Part shown: one piece after another, positions 19,163-30,242 of the stretch
Position numbering within the stretch: the first letter of the stretch is position 1
Layout: every line of letters starts with the position of its first letter
DNA from: Actinernus sp. WN-2022
Lineage: Eukaryota > Cnidaria > Anthozoa > Actiniaria > Actinernidae
Assembly: GCA_030867875.1 (NCBI GenBank)
Contig: JAOWCC010000655.1
Location: 11,306,269-11,370,268, forward strand
Direction: 5' to 3'
Length of the DNA: 64,000 bases
Program-made: the position numbers and the translations under genes
Notes under the pieces: generated by a model
Seen by the model: only the letters and a program-made list of their open reading frames with translations
Databases searched by the model: none
Told to the model about the DNA's origin: nothing

Positions 19163-21106
19163 CTTATTAATAGAAGTACTATTGAAACGAAATTTTCGTC
19201 ATTAAAATTAAGATCTCACTTCAAAGTCCTTTCGAAATGAGGAATAATGGCATTTTCTGTGTGTTAATATATCATCTCATTCCAGCTATATTAAGGATCT
19301 TGGAGTATGAAAATTAGATGGTATGTGATGCCATAAGATTGACACAGCCATGAAGACAAATCACAAAATGAAGAATATTATTATCTACAAATAGTGGATA
19401 AAACAATTGAAACTTTGGAAACACTCTTGGCCCCTTTCACCTTGAACATAAAATTGTAGTTTGTATCTCTGTTACACCAAATAATTTACATTAAGCCACT
19501 CACATACAATTCCTACACTGTTCCAACCCTTCTGATATGGCCCACAGTAGAAAAAGATGTGTTTGGCAAAGGAGAAATTAGGAAATTCGTTTTCCTCATT
19601 GAAGGAGCCTGGGAACATCTTAATTGCAAAATGAGGTCTATTTTCCTTTATACCATACATGTGCAAAGTGTCAATTAGTTTACCCACTATTTGCAGTATA
19701 TTCCACAGGAGTCCCTAATCGATACTAGAATAATGGATCGAAACATTAGTTTTGATGTTTGTGGATTACCTGTGGTTTCTTTGCCGCGCGAGAGTGGTAG
19801 AAATTTATCGTTGTATGTTTGTTTTTATCCCAAAATTGTTCATTCGCAGCCTAAATTCGTACAATAAAGTTATCTGGCTGTAAAACGAACCAGCTAATGT
19901 GTAGGTTATTTATTATTCTGTAGTTTGCATTCGTTTTAATTCACCAGATAATGTTTTGAGCAAGATTTATGCGTTTCAGTTCACCAATACCTGTTCGCTG
20001 AGTTTCACTATTGATCCAAAAATTGGACTTTCTCATCCGAAAAATGGGCAATAAAGTTATCTAGCTGTAAAACAAACCCGCTGAATGTGTAGCTTATTTA
20101 TTATTCTGTAGCCTGTATTAGTTTGAAAACATTGGAGAACATTTTGAACGAGATTTAAGCGTTTCAGTTCACGGACACCTGTTCGCTCATTTTCACTACT
20201 GTATAAGTATTATCAAGAGAAGACACGGTGAGCCGAGGTGTTTACTTTTTGACTGCAACGTATGACCCCACGGGGAGGGACGGGACATGCCTTACAACAT
20301 CCTTAGAAGGGAGATACGTCACACAACATTTTTCGTGACTCAACGTTGCAGCGAAAAAGTAAATACCTTGGCTCACAAAAACGAAATAAAATGTGTTCAA
20401 ATGTTGTCTTAAACTATAAGACTTGCCAAAAAAGTCACATCAGGAGTGAGAAAATACTTAAACAACTCACATACATGTATGTGAATTAAATTAGAGATTA
20501 TGAAATTTGCAAAGTACTTCTGGTCGGTTTTCAGAACGCTGTGTCTTCCCTTTCAATACTTTATAACAAGGCAATCAGCAGCGGAAAATCAGCAAACAGG
20601 TATCGGTGAACTCAAATGTTTAAATCTTGTTCAAAACATTATCCAGTGTCTAAAAACTAATGCAGACTTATACAGAACAATAAATAAGCTACACATTTAG
20701 CTGGTTCATTTTACAGCCAGATAACTTTATTGTCCGAATTTTAGGCTGTGAATTAACAATTTTGGGATAAAAACAAACAGACTACGCGAAATTCACAACC
20801 ACTCTCGCGCGGCAAAGAAACCACAGGTAATCCACACGCATCAAAACTAATGTTTCGATCCAATCGGCTAGGGATTCCCTGTGGTATATTCTTCATTTTG
20901 TGATTTGTCTTCATGGCTCTGTCAACCTTGTCATGTCACTGACCATCTAATTTGCATATTCCAAGATCCTTAATACATGTGTATATCTGGAATGAGATGA
21001 GATATCAACAAACAGAAAACAACATTCTTCCTCATTTCGAAAGGCCTTTCAAATGAGACCTTAATTTTAATGTCGAAATTTTCGCTTCATTGCCACTTTA
21101 ATTAAC
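19163..21106. repeat. 1.9-kb imperfect palindrome (long foldback)
   Basis: Left arm from about 19163 and right arm to about 21106 are reverse complements over several blocks. Examples are AAATTTTCGTCATTAAAATT against its mirror at 21062, CACAAAATGAAGAATAT against 20890, TTTCTTTGCCGCGCGAGAGT against 20800, and GTGAGCCGAGGTGTTTACTT against the centre at ~20375. The left arm is longer because of a 312-bp insertion (19385-19696) and a ~180-bp tandem duplication (units near 19863 and 20050). It lies just upstream of the HEPN exon. Confidence 0.75.
19385..19696. mobile_element. 312-bp TIR insertion inside the long palindrome
   Basis: Ends CTACAAATAGTGGATAAA and (minus strand) CTGCAAATAGTGGGTAAA are inverted. 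The right arm of the palindrome lacks this block and serves as a near-empty site. The target duplication is unclear because the flanks are TAT-rich. The minus frame at 19472-19687 lies inside and is not supported as a gene. Confidence 0.65.
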
Positions 21107-21653
21107 AGTGATAATAATAAACATCAGCAAATGCATGTAGCATTTGTCTGATGCATACAAAATGTACCTCAACTGCCTATGCGCGATGAAGTCTGGTAAC
21201 GATAATACCAGAGGAAGGCTACATGTAGCTGTCCCAAATATTACAAAATTGGAACCGGTTAGAAATGTCTTACAGTCATGAATGTAGTTTCTGTTGTATT
21301 GCACTGTTGTGTTATTGTGTGTCATAAGGATCAACTTAACATTTTTCTCTTCCTGTGACAAGTTAGGACAACTGGCGTTACAGTGTACTATGATGGAATA
21401 AGCTGGTAAATAACAACAATGGCCACTGTGAAATGTTGTCGCATCTTACAATATCCACCAGTTTAGCTTACTGTAAGTACTAGCTAATATGTGACTATAT
21501 TATACTTTATAATATAGATACGATAGTACGCGCACTCTGATTGGCTAAGAAGCCATGTTTTATCAGAGTATATAACATGGTTAGCCGTGTTATATAGTTT
21601 TCAACTGGCGGTTTCCTTTCATCGCGCGCATAAATCTATATTATAAAACAGAT

Positions 21654-21824
21654 AAAGAAGCCTTAAATCCATGTTTTATACTATCATAAAACACTCTGGT
21701 CATTTGAGAACACTCTAGAAATGTTGAAAGCACGCACCTTCGGCTTGTGCTTTAACATTTCTCTCATGTTCTCAAATGCCCATCGTGTTTTATGATAGTA
21801 TAAAACATGGCTAAGGCTTCTTTA
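21654..21824. mobile_element. 171-bp hairpin MITE
   Basis: TAAAGAAGCCTTAAATCCAT at the left is mirrored by ATGGCTAAGGCTTCTTTA at the right. Arms of ~80 bp (TTTTATACTATCATAAAACA, CATTTGAGAAC, GAAATGTT) close on a CACCTTCGG loop. Related sequence (AAGCCATGTTTTATCAGAG) lies just left at 21549-21600. Confidence 0.75.
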
Positions 21825-22107
21825 TTTGTTAAGTAACCTGAGGGCCATGCTATAAACAAAAAAAACTCACATTGCAGACAACAACAAGGTTACTTACAGG
21901 TATAGTGGAATACACAGCACTGCTAGTTTTGATCTTATTATAATGATCAGGGTTCTCAATCAGTATTTATTTGGATAGGCAGCCACTAATTTGTAAGAAG
22001 CAGCTACAATATTATTATTCATAAAAGTTGTCTAAGTCACTGAAATATAAACATGCATAAGTCATTTCAAGCAGGTATAGAATAAAGTAAGTACTGTATA
22101 TATATGT

Positions 22108-22294
22108 GTAGTATTTCCTGGTTTATTAACCAGTTAAATACGATTTATTTTACAATAATTTTATAACTTCACAAAGACACAAGTTTACTGCAACTGCCTT
22201 GAGAAAAACTACTACCTGTCGTCATTTACATGTACGTGTATACAAACACATCATTTTCTTACACACGTCAACATTTGAATATCTTGATCACTAC
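22108..22294 (-). repeat. 3' LTR of the Gypsy element
   Basis: 187-189 bp, matching 27276-27460. Plus-strand landmarks are GTAGTATTTCCTGGTTTATT at the left and CTTGATCACTAC at the right. It has small length differences from the other LTR (TTTATTTTACAATAATTTTA against TTTCTTTTACAATATAAC). Flank ATGT at 22104-22107. Confidence 0.9.
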
Positions 22295-22635
22295 ACTGCC
22301 CCCTCCTTTTCAAATGGGGTAAAGTCTGTCCAATAAATTCTAAACAGTTCAAATGATCATGAGAACAAGTCTATTTTTTTTTTAAAGTCACGTAATACAT
22401 AAATCATCAACTTCTTTGTGTTTTTGTCCCATCCATCACATGCCTGTGTTTGTCCAATCCATTTTTTTTGTGTTTCTATATTTTATTTGATGTCTTTATT
22501 TATGTGCTCCACATGCAATCCTATCCTTCAGCAGGCGTGCCCCCCTTAACCATTCTGGTTTCATCCTTCTAATCCGGCTTTGACGTTGTTGTTCAAACTC
22601 CTCCAAGTTTTGCACTCTGTCAGTCAGTGGTCATA

Positions 22636-22956
22636 TCAACTTCTCCAGAGTGACAGCATTAAACACCCAGCCTCCAAATCTCTGAGGTGCACTTCTCTGT
22701 CTTGTGATCTTCTGTCGACTTCCTCATAGTCCTCTCCTGAAGAACCTCCTTCTTCTGTACTCACATTACTCTCTTCACTCAACTCCTGAACCTCGTCTGG
22801 TGCTGCCTCTGTGTCCTCAGCTGGCTCAGCTTCTGGCTCTGCATCAATTCTGTCTGTTATAATACTCTGTATTGTCTCACACTCTTCGTCTTCACTACTC
22901 TGAACAACTTCCTTGTCTTCTACTTCAGTAACTACCGCAGTTGGGTCCACTGGCAC
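22636..22956 (-). pseudogene. Acidic C-terminal end of Gypsy pol
   Basis: 106-residue Glu/Asp/Ser-rich frame directly after the integrase core and before the 3' LTR (EVVQSSEDEECETI, EPEAEPAEDTEAAP). There is no recognised domain; its position suggests the C-terminal tail of pol. Confidence 0.5.
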
Positions 22957-22962
22957 TTTGTC

Positions 22963-23723
22963 TTAGATGCAGATAACTTGATCTTGTAGTTTACTTCTGT
23001 CAATTTCTCTACTATAGTCTATGGACCCTTCCAATAACGATGAAACTTGGCTGCTTCTCCAGGCTTGATTCTCTACTTGGCCATTGCCTGCTGGATGATA
23101 AGGGGTTGTTCTGGTCTTTCTGATCTCCAGTACTTCACATATTTCCTCAAAGACCTTGGATTCAAAATTGTGACCTTGGTCCGAATGAATGCTATCCAGT
23201 ACTCTGTAGCGTTGAATCCATCCATTCACAATAGCTTGCGTGCATGTTTTCGCTCTTTGATTTCTTAGGGGATAAGCCTCTGCCCACTTCGTAAAGGAAC
23301 TCTGCACGGTAAGTATGTAACAGTTCCCTTTCTTCGAGCGATGTAGCGGACCAATAATGTCGATATGTATACGCTGCATAGGGTGTGAAGATGGAATTGA
23401 TATCAAGAGGGCTTTTGCTTTCTTGTGTGCAGGTGGTTGCATTCTCCACAGGTCTGACAAGATCTACAGTAGTCATGAACAGCATTTGACATCCCAGGCC
23501 GCCAAAACCTTGCCTGTAATTTACACACAGTCTTGAATGCCCCCTGATGACCACCCTCTATGCCATCATGTACACGCTCGAGTGCAGGCTTGAACAAGCT
23601 CTCTGGTAAGATTACTCTTGCTGTCCAGTTGTTTCTGTTGTCGGTTGATAGGATCCTTAAGATGCCATCGCTGAGTTCCAGAAGCTCAAACTGTGCCCAA
23701 ATGGCTTTTATCATGCGGCTCAT
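22963..23723 (-). pseudogene. Gypsy integrase
   Basis: The HHCC zinc-binding N-terminus (H..GGH..C..C around VHDGIEGGHQG and CRSCQTCGEC) lies in the frame 23723-23403. The catalytic core in 23460-22963 has D in IHIDIIGPL, D in IHSDQGHNF and E in HPAGNGQVEN. The two parts are in different frames, overlapping at 23403-23460. Integrase would insert the element's DNA; this copy cannot make it in one piece. Confidence 0.88.
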
Positions 23724-24062
23724 ACTTCATAACTCACTCTTAGATGGCTTGCTTCTCTCGTCTTGCAGGTGTTTTATGACACAGGCGATATCAGGATCCT
23801 TCAGCTGAGCCTCTGCAATCTCGTTTAGCTGACCATTGGATACTGGACGAACCTTGGTCTTTAGTAGTCTGGTCGGTCTCCTCCGCCTGCTTGGCAGAGA
23901 CGGCTGCCGCTGACAAGGTCACGCTTTTTCTATTTCCACAAGCCGGACAATTTCCATGATGTCTTAGAACTAGGCTTTCTTGACATGGCGTCTGCATTCG
24001 AGTGATTCCTGCCAGGTCTGTGGGTGATATCTATGTCATACTCCTGTAACTGTTCCAGCCAC

Positions 24063-24918
24063 CTAGCCACTTGCCCTTGGGGTTCCTTGAACGATCTCAG
24101 CCATGTTAGTGCGTGATAATAATAATAATAATAATTTATTTACCGTCGGTAACGCAGGAAGTGGTTGCCCAATCTCCCGAGCCAGGGGCTCATGATATAA
24201 GCGCTCGACAAAATCAGTTCGCACTTGGAACTTTCTTCCCAGCAAGTAATACCTGAAATAATCGACAAATTCTACTAACGCTAACATCTCTAGCCTTGTT
24301 GCGCAATAGTTACGTTCTGGTGGTGAGAGAGCAACTACCATAGGCGATTACGCATTCGGTTCCATCTGACTGCACATGCGACAAAACTGCACTGATTCCA
24401 TTGTCAGTACTTGCATCAGTGTCCAAGACAAAGTTGCCTGCATCTGTTCCAAAACTAGGATAAGCAAGAACTGGTGGGCGAACTAAGCAGTCTTTTAGTT
24501 CCTGAAATGATTTTTCTTGCTGTTCATTCCACTGAAATTTTTGATCCTTCTGCAACAGACGGCATACTGGTTCGGACCTGACTGCAAATTCCGGTACAAA
24601 GCATCGGTAGTAAGATGCTAAACCAAGAAAGCTCCTGACTTCTGCGACGTTCATTGGGGTCGGCCACTCCCTCACTGCTCTCGTCTTCTCAGGATCGGCG
24701 TGTATGCCTTCTGCAGATACGACATGACCGAGGAATCGGACGCTACGCTGCAGAAAAGAACACTTCTTTTTCTTCAGCTTTACCTTTGCCATGCGGAGCC
24801 ATTCGAAGATCCGACGCAGGCAGACTAGATGTTGGTCAAATGTTTTTGACCACATGATTATATCATCGAGGTATACCAGACAGTCCTTCCAGGCTAAACC
24901 TTTCAGGGCTAAGTTCAT
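24063..24918 (-). pseudogene. Gypsy RT palm (YLDD), thumb and RNase H start
   Basis: Contains the RT active site CLVYLDDIIMWS, the FLGHVVS strand, PTPMNVAEVRSFLGLASYYR (connection) and the RNase H start FVLDTDASTDNGISAVLSH with the first catalytic D. Upstream, between 24919 and 25057, the motif A/B region is readable only with a frameshift and a TAG stop (near 24926). RNase H is cut at VRTD by a 97-bp insertion (24118-24214), after which its C-terminal part resumes (ARWLEQLQEYDIDI at 24010-24060). Confidence 0.88.
24118..24214 (-). mobile_element. 97-bp LINE/SINE 3'-tail insertion in Gypsy RNase H
   Basis: Read on the minus strand, ~70 bp of unique sequence (GCTCGGGAGATTGGGCAACC, then CCGACGGTAAATAAATT) ends in (ATT)n. 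This is typical of a 5'-truncated retroposon with a microsatellite tail. The Gypsy sequence is continuous across it, from GTGCGTGAT to CAGTTCGCAC. Almost no target duplication is visible. It must postdate the Gypsy insertion. Confidence 0.75.
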
Positions 24919-25057
24919 TAAGCGCTAAAAAGTTGCCGGTCCATTTGTTAATCTGAATGGCATACAAGTCCACTTAAACTGTCCTTTGTGTGTGACAAAG
25001 GCCGTTTTGTCGCGATCATGTGGGGCTACTGGCACCTGCCAATAACCAGAGGCCATA

Positions 25058-26484
25058 TCATGAAAACCACTGAGCGCCATCTAGCAACTCTAGAATGTCA
25101 TCAGTCCTAGGTAGTGGCTGCGCGTCTTTGACTGTTACTTCGTTTAGTTTACGATAATCAATACACAAACGATAGCTTCCGTCTTTCTTTCTTTCTAAAA
25201 CTAACGGGCTACTCCAAGGACTGCTAGACTCCTCGATTCGTCCCTGACTTAACAAGTTGGACAGCTGTTCCTCGACCACGGCTCTCTTATATGGGGGAAG
25301 TCTTCGGGGTACCTGCTTAATGGGCAGAGCGTCACCTGTATCTATGCTGTGCTCCATTAAATCAGTCATTCCCAAGTCCCCATTTTCTTTAGCTATTATA
25401 TCACTAAATTCCTCCAGAAGAGAGGTCAACTGGCCTCTCTGCTGTTCGGAAAGTTCGTGTTCAGTATTCAAGGACTCATTGTCAATTGGACATTCTTCAT
25501 TACATTCCTCGTTGACGTTCCTGCCTGATTTTGTGGGGTCCATTTCGTCAAGGCTCATTGCATTTACTGATGCATGCTCTTGATGAAGCGGAATAAACCT
25601 TCTGATTACTTTGTTCCGTCTCAAAGTAATCGTCTTCTCTGACAAGTTAGCTATTTGAACCACTGTACTCCCTCCCTTCAGTATAACTAGAGCGCGTGCC
25701 ATGTATAAACCACTGGTATCGAATATCGCATGTACCCTCTCTGTTATCCTTGGGGACCCATCATTCTTCTCATACTCCCCCCCTCCCCCCCCCCCCTCCT
25801 CCCCCCCCCCTCCCCCCCCCCCCTCCCCCCCCCCCCCCCCCTCAAGTTTAACCATCAACGAAAATTCCGTTCCGGGTGGTAGTTCAGTTCTCTTCGTCAG
25901 CATGATTCGACACACACTCGGTGCTGATTTCTTGTAGTGGATCGGTGTTTTGCTATCCCTGATTGTGAATGTACCCAGGTCATAGGAAATCCTGCACCCA
26001 TTCTCTTGAAAAAAATCTGAGCCCAATATTGCGGAGTGCGAAATACCTCTGACAACTACAATGGGAACAAGTACGTCAACATCTCCCACCCGTAGCCTAA
26101 TGGTGATACGTCCCTTTACAGCTAAACTCTGTCCGTTTGCCACTGTCAGTGTGGCATCCATAGATTCTAGCTTATCGAGGTTGTATTCTCCACTTTTCTG
26201 CCACGTGTCTTGACATCAATTATACTCGTCGTTGCCCCAGTGTCTAGCAATATAGGTAATTTCACATGATTTAGGAGGCCAGTCACATAAATCCCATTTC
26301 CACTAATAGTATACAGAATATGTTGCTGGGTCTCCCTGGAACTTCCTCTTGGTATAAAACTTGGGGGCCCGGGGTTTAATGCTGCAGGGACTGACTGCCC
26401 CTCAGCAGTCCCTTCCCCCTGTTTCCCGCCTGGTTCTCCGGGCACCCTGTGGCGTAATGGCCGTATTTCGAGCATGCGTAACAC
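25058..26484 (-). pseudogene. Gypsy protease and N-terminal half of reverse transcriptase
   Basis: An aspartic protease active site LLDTGATTSIID lies in the upstream frame (26484-26167). After a frameshift near 26165 the flap and second part (HSAILGSDFF) follow. A low-complexity acidic/glycine tract from G-runs at 25776-25842 sits between protease and RT. RT begins with EQLSNLLSQGRIEESSSPWS and KKDGSYRLCIDYRKLN and stops at GAQWFS, where the frame is lost just before the motif A aspartate. Confidence 0.9.
25776..25842 (-). repeat. G-run expansion inside the pol frame
   Basis: On the plus strand, runs of 4-18 C separated by single T. On the minus strand this codes for mostly Gly with a few Glu, without breaking the pol frame. 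Runs of four or more G could fold as quadruplexes. Length in such tracts is error-prone in sequencing, so the exact count is not reliable. Confidence 0.85.
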
Positions 26485-27141
26485 CTCACAGATTTGAGAT
26501 CTGTTGGTGTTTTTCCCGCTGGCACTGGCTGCTTATTATTGATCTGTGCCTCTAGACTTTCTAGTCTAGCAGACATTTTTACCACAAGCTGCTTCAACTC
26601 TTTCAATTCGGTTTCACTTCAGCCGGAAATTGAGGTGCACTGCAATTTCTTGTTGCCCGACTTGCTAGTATTATGGGATAGGCTCGCAACTTTCCCGTTC
26701 TGCAACTGACGAGAAACTCTCACCGCTTCTCCAAGGTATTTAGCCTGACTTAGAAAGAGTTTTTCTCTGATGTCATCGGCAACTGAAACCCCTTCCAAGA
26801 ACCTGTCCCTTGCTAATTCCTCCCTGAACTCAGGAGCAACATTTGGGTATGCATTTTCGGTCAGTTCTAACAGACAGTCAGCAAAACTCTCCTGGGATTC
26901 ATTCGTGTTTTGATAGCGACTTCTCAGCATCAATTTGTAATCAGCGGGTGTCTTAGAGTCAAATCTGTCAGTCAGTCTGGCCGCAAATTTGTCAAAAGAT
27001 AACTCTTGGCGAAGCTTGAGCTGGCTGTTCTAGGGAATTTATCAGGAAATCCTTCAAATCACTGGCCGAGATGCTCGCTAATTTCGATTGTTTGGTCAGT
27101 TTGAGTACCGATAACATCAATTGCACTAAGTTTTCCACCAT
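26376..27141 (-). pseudogene. Gypsy gag (with CCHC zinc knuckle), frame-broken
   Basis: Begins with MVENLVQLML at 27141. A frame change near 27030 leads into the capsid-like stretch with SRYQNTNESQESFADCLLEL and FREELARDRFLEGV (26933-26619). The last part, after another break near 26610, has a short coiled region and a zinc knuckle CYACSKYGHYATGC (CX2CX4HX4C), the nucleic-acid-binding motif of nucleocapsid. Gag would form the cytoplasmic particle of the element. Confidence 0.85.
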
Positions 27142-27275
27142 GATAGGCTAATCCGTCCCACTACTGCCGCTCCTTGACGCTTCTGTTTAAATCTCCGCTT
27201 GTTTCTTTCCTTTTTCTTTTTCCTTCGTATCTCCCATCTTTTTTTTTGTTCTTTGGTTCACCGCTGCCACCAGTT

Positions 27276-27460
27276 GTAGTATTTCCTGGTTTATTAACCA
27301 GTTAAATACGATTTCTTTTACAATATAACTTCACAAAGACACAAGTTTACTGCAACTGCCTTGAGAAAAACTACTACCTGTCGTCATTTACATGTACGCA
27401 TAATTATACACACACATCGTTTTCTTACACACGTCAACATTTGAATGTCTTGATCACTAC
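27276..27460 (-). repeat. 5' LTR of the Gypsy element
   Basis: Partner of the LTR at 22108-22294. On the minus strand it is followed by the candidate primer-binding site TGGTGGCAGCGGTGAACC (27252-27273). Flank ATGT at 27461-27464 repeats that at the other end. Confidence 0.9.
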
Positions 27461-27700
27461 ATGTACATACATTGTACATATGGTAATTTACACATATATA
27501 TAATAATTGTTACTGTGTTATTCAAAGGATGTGAAGTGCTGTTTTTCTCACCTTTCTTGTTCACCAGGAGATACAGCTGCACATGCCATGTGTACAATCA
27601 CTACTAGATTAATCTGGAAATGCAAATCAAACAATCAGATATTGATACTTTTCATACCTGATAATTTCATACAATTGTAATTTATGATTGCATTTTCATG

Positions 27701-28430
27701 CATGCAAGTAAAAAATAGTTAATTAACAAGCAACATGTAGGTTGAAAACAGAAAAGACCTTTCTCATGTGTCCAGTACATGCATGCAAGTAAAAAATAGT
27801 TAATTAACAAGCAACATGTAGGTTGAAAACAGAAAAGACCTTTCTCATGTGTCCAGTACATGCATGCAAGTAAAAAATAGTTAATTAACAAGCAACATGT
27901 AGGTTGAAAACAGAAAAGACCTTTCTCATGTGTCCAGTACATGCATGCAAGTAAAAAATAGTTAATTAACAAGCAACATGTAGGTTGAAAACAGAAAAGA
28001 CCTTTCTCATGTGTCCAGTACATGCATGCAAGTAAAAATTAGTTAATTAACAAGCAACATGTAGGTTGAAAACAGAAAAGACCTTTCTCATGTGTCCAGT
28101 ACATGCATGCAAGTAAAAAATAGTTAATTAACAAGCAACATGTAGGTTGAAAACAGAAAAGACCTTTCTCATGTGTCCAGTACATGCATGCAAGTAAAAA
28201 ATAGTTAATTAACAAGCAACATGTAGGTTGAAAACAGAAAAGACCTTTCTCATGTGTCCAGTACATGCATGCAAGTAAAAATTAGTTAATTAACAAGCAA
28301 CATGTAGGTTGAAAACAGAAAAGACCTTTCTCATGTGTCCAGTACATGCATGCAAGTAAAAAATAGTTAATTAACAAGCAACATGTACATGTAGGTTGAA
28401 AACAGAAAAGACCTTTCTCATGTGTCCAGT
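27701..28430. repeat. 81-bp tandem repeat, nine copies
   Basis: Units begin CATGCAAGTAAAAAATAGTT at 27701 and every 81 bp to 28349. The last holds an extra six bases (ACATGTACATGT). Copies are almost identical. Copies 5 and 8 share AAAAATTAGTT in place of AAAAAATAGTT. As 81 is 27 codons, the minus strand is open through runs of copies (MYWTHEKGLFCFQPT...), and the variant copies place a TAA in that frame. Confidence 0.95.
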
Positions 28431-28610
28431 TGTGTAAATCCCTTTCCAGTGGATAATTATTTATTTAATGAACCTAGCTTATTTTATCCACTGGATACAG
28501 AGTTTATCTTATATCCAGTGGATAAGTATAACCAAACTAGCTTATTTTTATTCATGGGTAAGGATTTATTCAGTGGATAGCATTATCGGCCCTTTGAACA
28601 ACCGGAACCA
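28431..28610. mobile_element. MITE relic (CCAGTGGATAA repeats, GGCCCTTTGAACAACCGG end)
   Basis: Contains CCAGTGGATAA in several direct and inverted positions (28448, 28477 inverted, 28515, 28570) and ends with GGCCCTTTGAACAACCGG, related to the terminus of the palindrome at 13513. The left end is not preserved or not recognised. Confidence 0.45.
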
Positions 28611-29683
28611 GGAGAATAAAAAACTGGGAATGGGAGTCACCTGACCTTGTGTCATTCAGACCCTACCCTGAATGAACCTCAATATTTTTTTCTCTACATG
28701 TTTATACAAAATATTTGTTTTTCTTCTTGTTTACAAGTCCTGTGAACCTTTGCATGCCCTAGGCAGGGATTCATATTGTTGATGGACAAAAAACATACAA
28801 TAGATTGTCAACATGGCAGGATAACAATGCTGATCCAATTGCTTTCTATTTACTTTCCATTCAATGTTTTCTCTAAAAACCTCAGAGAAAAAAAACATTC
28901 AAAAATCATAATGGGTTTTCATTTATAGAATTGCCATGATAAGTAAATACACTCATTCCCATTCAGGCACAAATAAACATAAATGTGAATTTAAAAAGCA
29001 TGGATAATTATTTGAACTACATGTACCATTCATGGTTTTATTATTTCCATTACTGGGCTCTACATGTACATACATGTACATTTGTAACTAAATAACCATT
29101 GCAGTTAATTCAAAAACACATTAAATGTTTATCTATTAAAACTACACATACCGGACTGACCATTCATATCCTGGTCCCAGAGGTTTTCTCCATTGATTAG
29201 AGAGAGCCGCAAAGAGGCGATCAGAGAGCCGTGAGGAGGGAAGAGAGAGAACCTCTGGTAGCAGGCGATCAGTTGACTGATCATACCACACCAATAGATT
29301 TGAACTACAGACAAGATTTGTCCTTCCTTCCTGATTCGAGGAATATCTAATCACCTTATGGCTCATTCCACATGAGAAGTGGTAAATCTGTAAATTTTTA
29401 AACCAGTGATAATAGAAAAAAAACCATGCCATTTAAGAATATAAACCACAAGCCATCCAAAATGATCAAGTCGGGTTGAATTGTAGCCACGCCCACTGTA
29501 TGGGGGGTCCAGCTTTGTATAATGTGCAAAGAGCCAAAAAACTGGTGGACCAAACCTAAAACTTCATGTGAAAGTAGTATGGAGACCAGACATACATGTA
29601 GCCCAACAAACTAGCATTGGTATATCAAGAGCCATCAAGCTTAGTATTTACTGAACTATGATAATTCCAGATTACGACTATCC
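28611..29683. other. Unassigned, repeat-derived
   Basis: No gene supported. At 29170-29270 CCTGGTCCCAGAGGTTTTCT faces AGAGAGAACCTCTGG, an inverted pair. Similar CTCTGG/ACCAGG pieces recur near 37067, 38570 and 39100, suggesting a dispersed MITE family. The frames at 29129-29432 lie inside this repeat. Confidence 0.4.
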
Positions 29684-30242
29684 GTTACGGACATTACGTA
29701 ATGTCTGTAACAAAAATACCTATTTTTCTCTATTACAGGCAAAATTTAACTCAGCTGCACATATCATTCATGCTGCTTTTTTAGTTCACTAAAGGCTTCA
29801 TTTCAGTGTTCATTATTTTGTTTTAGATAATATCTTTACTTAGAAAAGTAGGGGGGAAAAGCATTACGGACATTACAAGCTGTTGTGTTACGGACATTAC
29901 ATATTGTTATGTCCAAGAAAAAATGAGAAATAAATGGAATTCAGAAGACTTTATTTCACTTACCGTATTCACTCACGGATAAGCTGCACCTTGTTACCCA
30001 AAATCTTCATTTGAAATCGGGGGTACAGCTTATCTGCAAGAACATCTGCACAAGGTTCCGTAAATTTGCATAAATTAAAATTTTCAAACAAATAATTTGT
30101 ATTAACTCAATTAAGCGAGTAAAGGTGTACTACTAAACCACACAAAATGAAAAGAAACTAAGCACTGGTCATTGCTTTTGCAAGAGCCATTTTGATGTAA
30201 GTTATTCTTGTTGTTAAACCTTCTTCATCAAAAGATCTTTAA

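Larger units (their letters stand above)
22108..27460 (-). mobile_element. Ty3/Gypsy LTR retrotransposon, full length but disabled
   Basis: Minus-strand element of about 5.35 kb with two LTRs (22108-22294 and 27276-27460), gag, protease, RT, RNase H and integrase in Gypsy order. A 4-bp ATGT flanks both ends. A purine-rich tract (AAAAGGAGGGGGCAG) precedes the 3' LTR, and TGGTGGCAGCGGTGAACC follows the 5' LTR at the primer-binding position. Coding regions carry several frameshifts, at least one nonsense codon (TAG at about 24926) and a 97-bp insertion in RNase H. The LTRs differ by small indels, so insertion is not very recent. Confidence 0.93.

Noticed and set aside
27701..28430. CRISPR array
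   Set aside because: Units are contiguous 81-bp copies with no variable spacers, in a eukaryotic setting.
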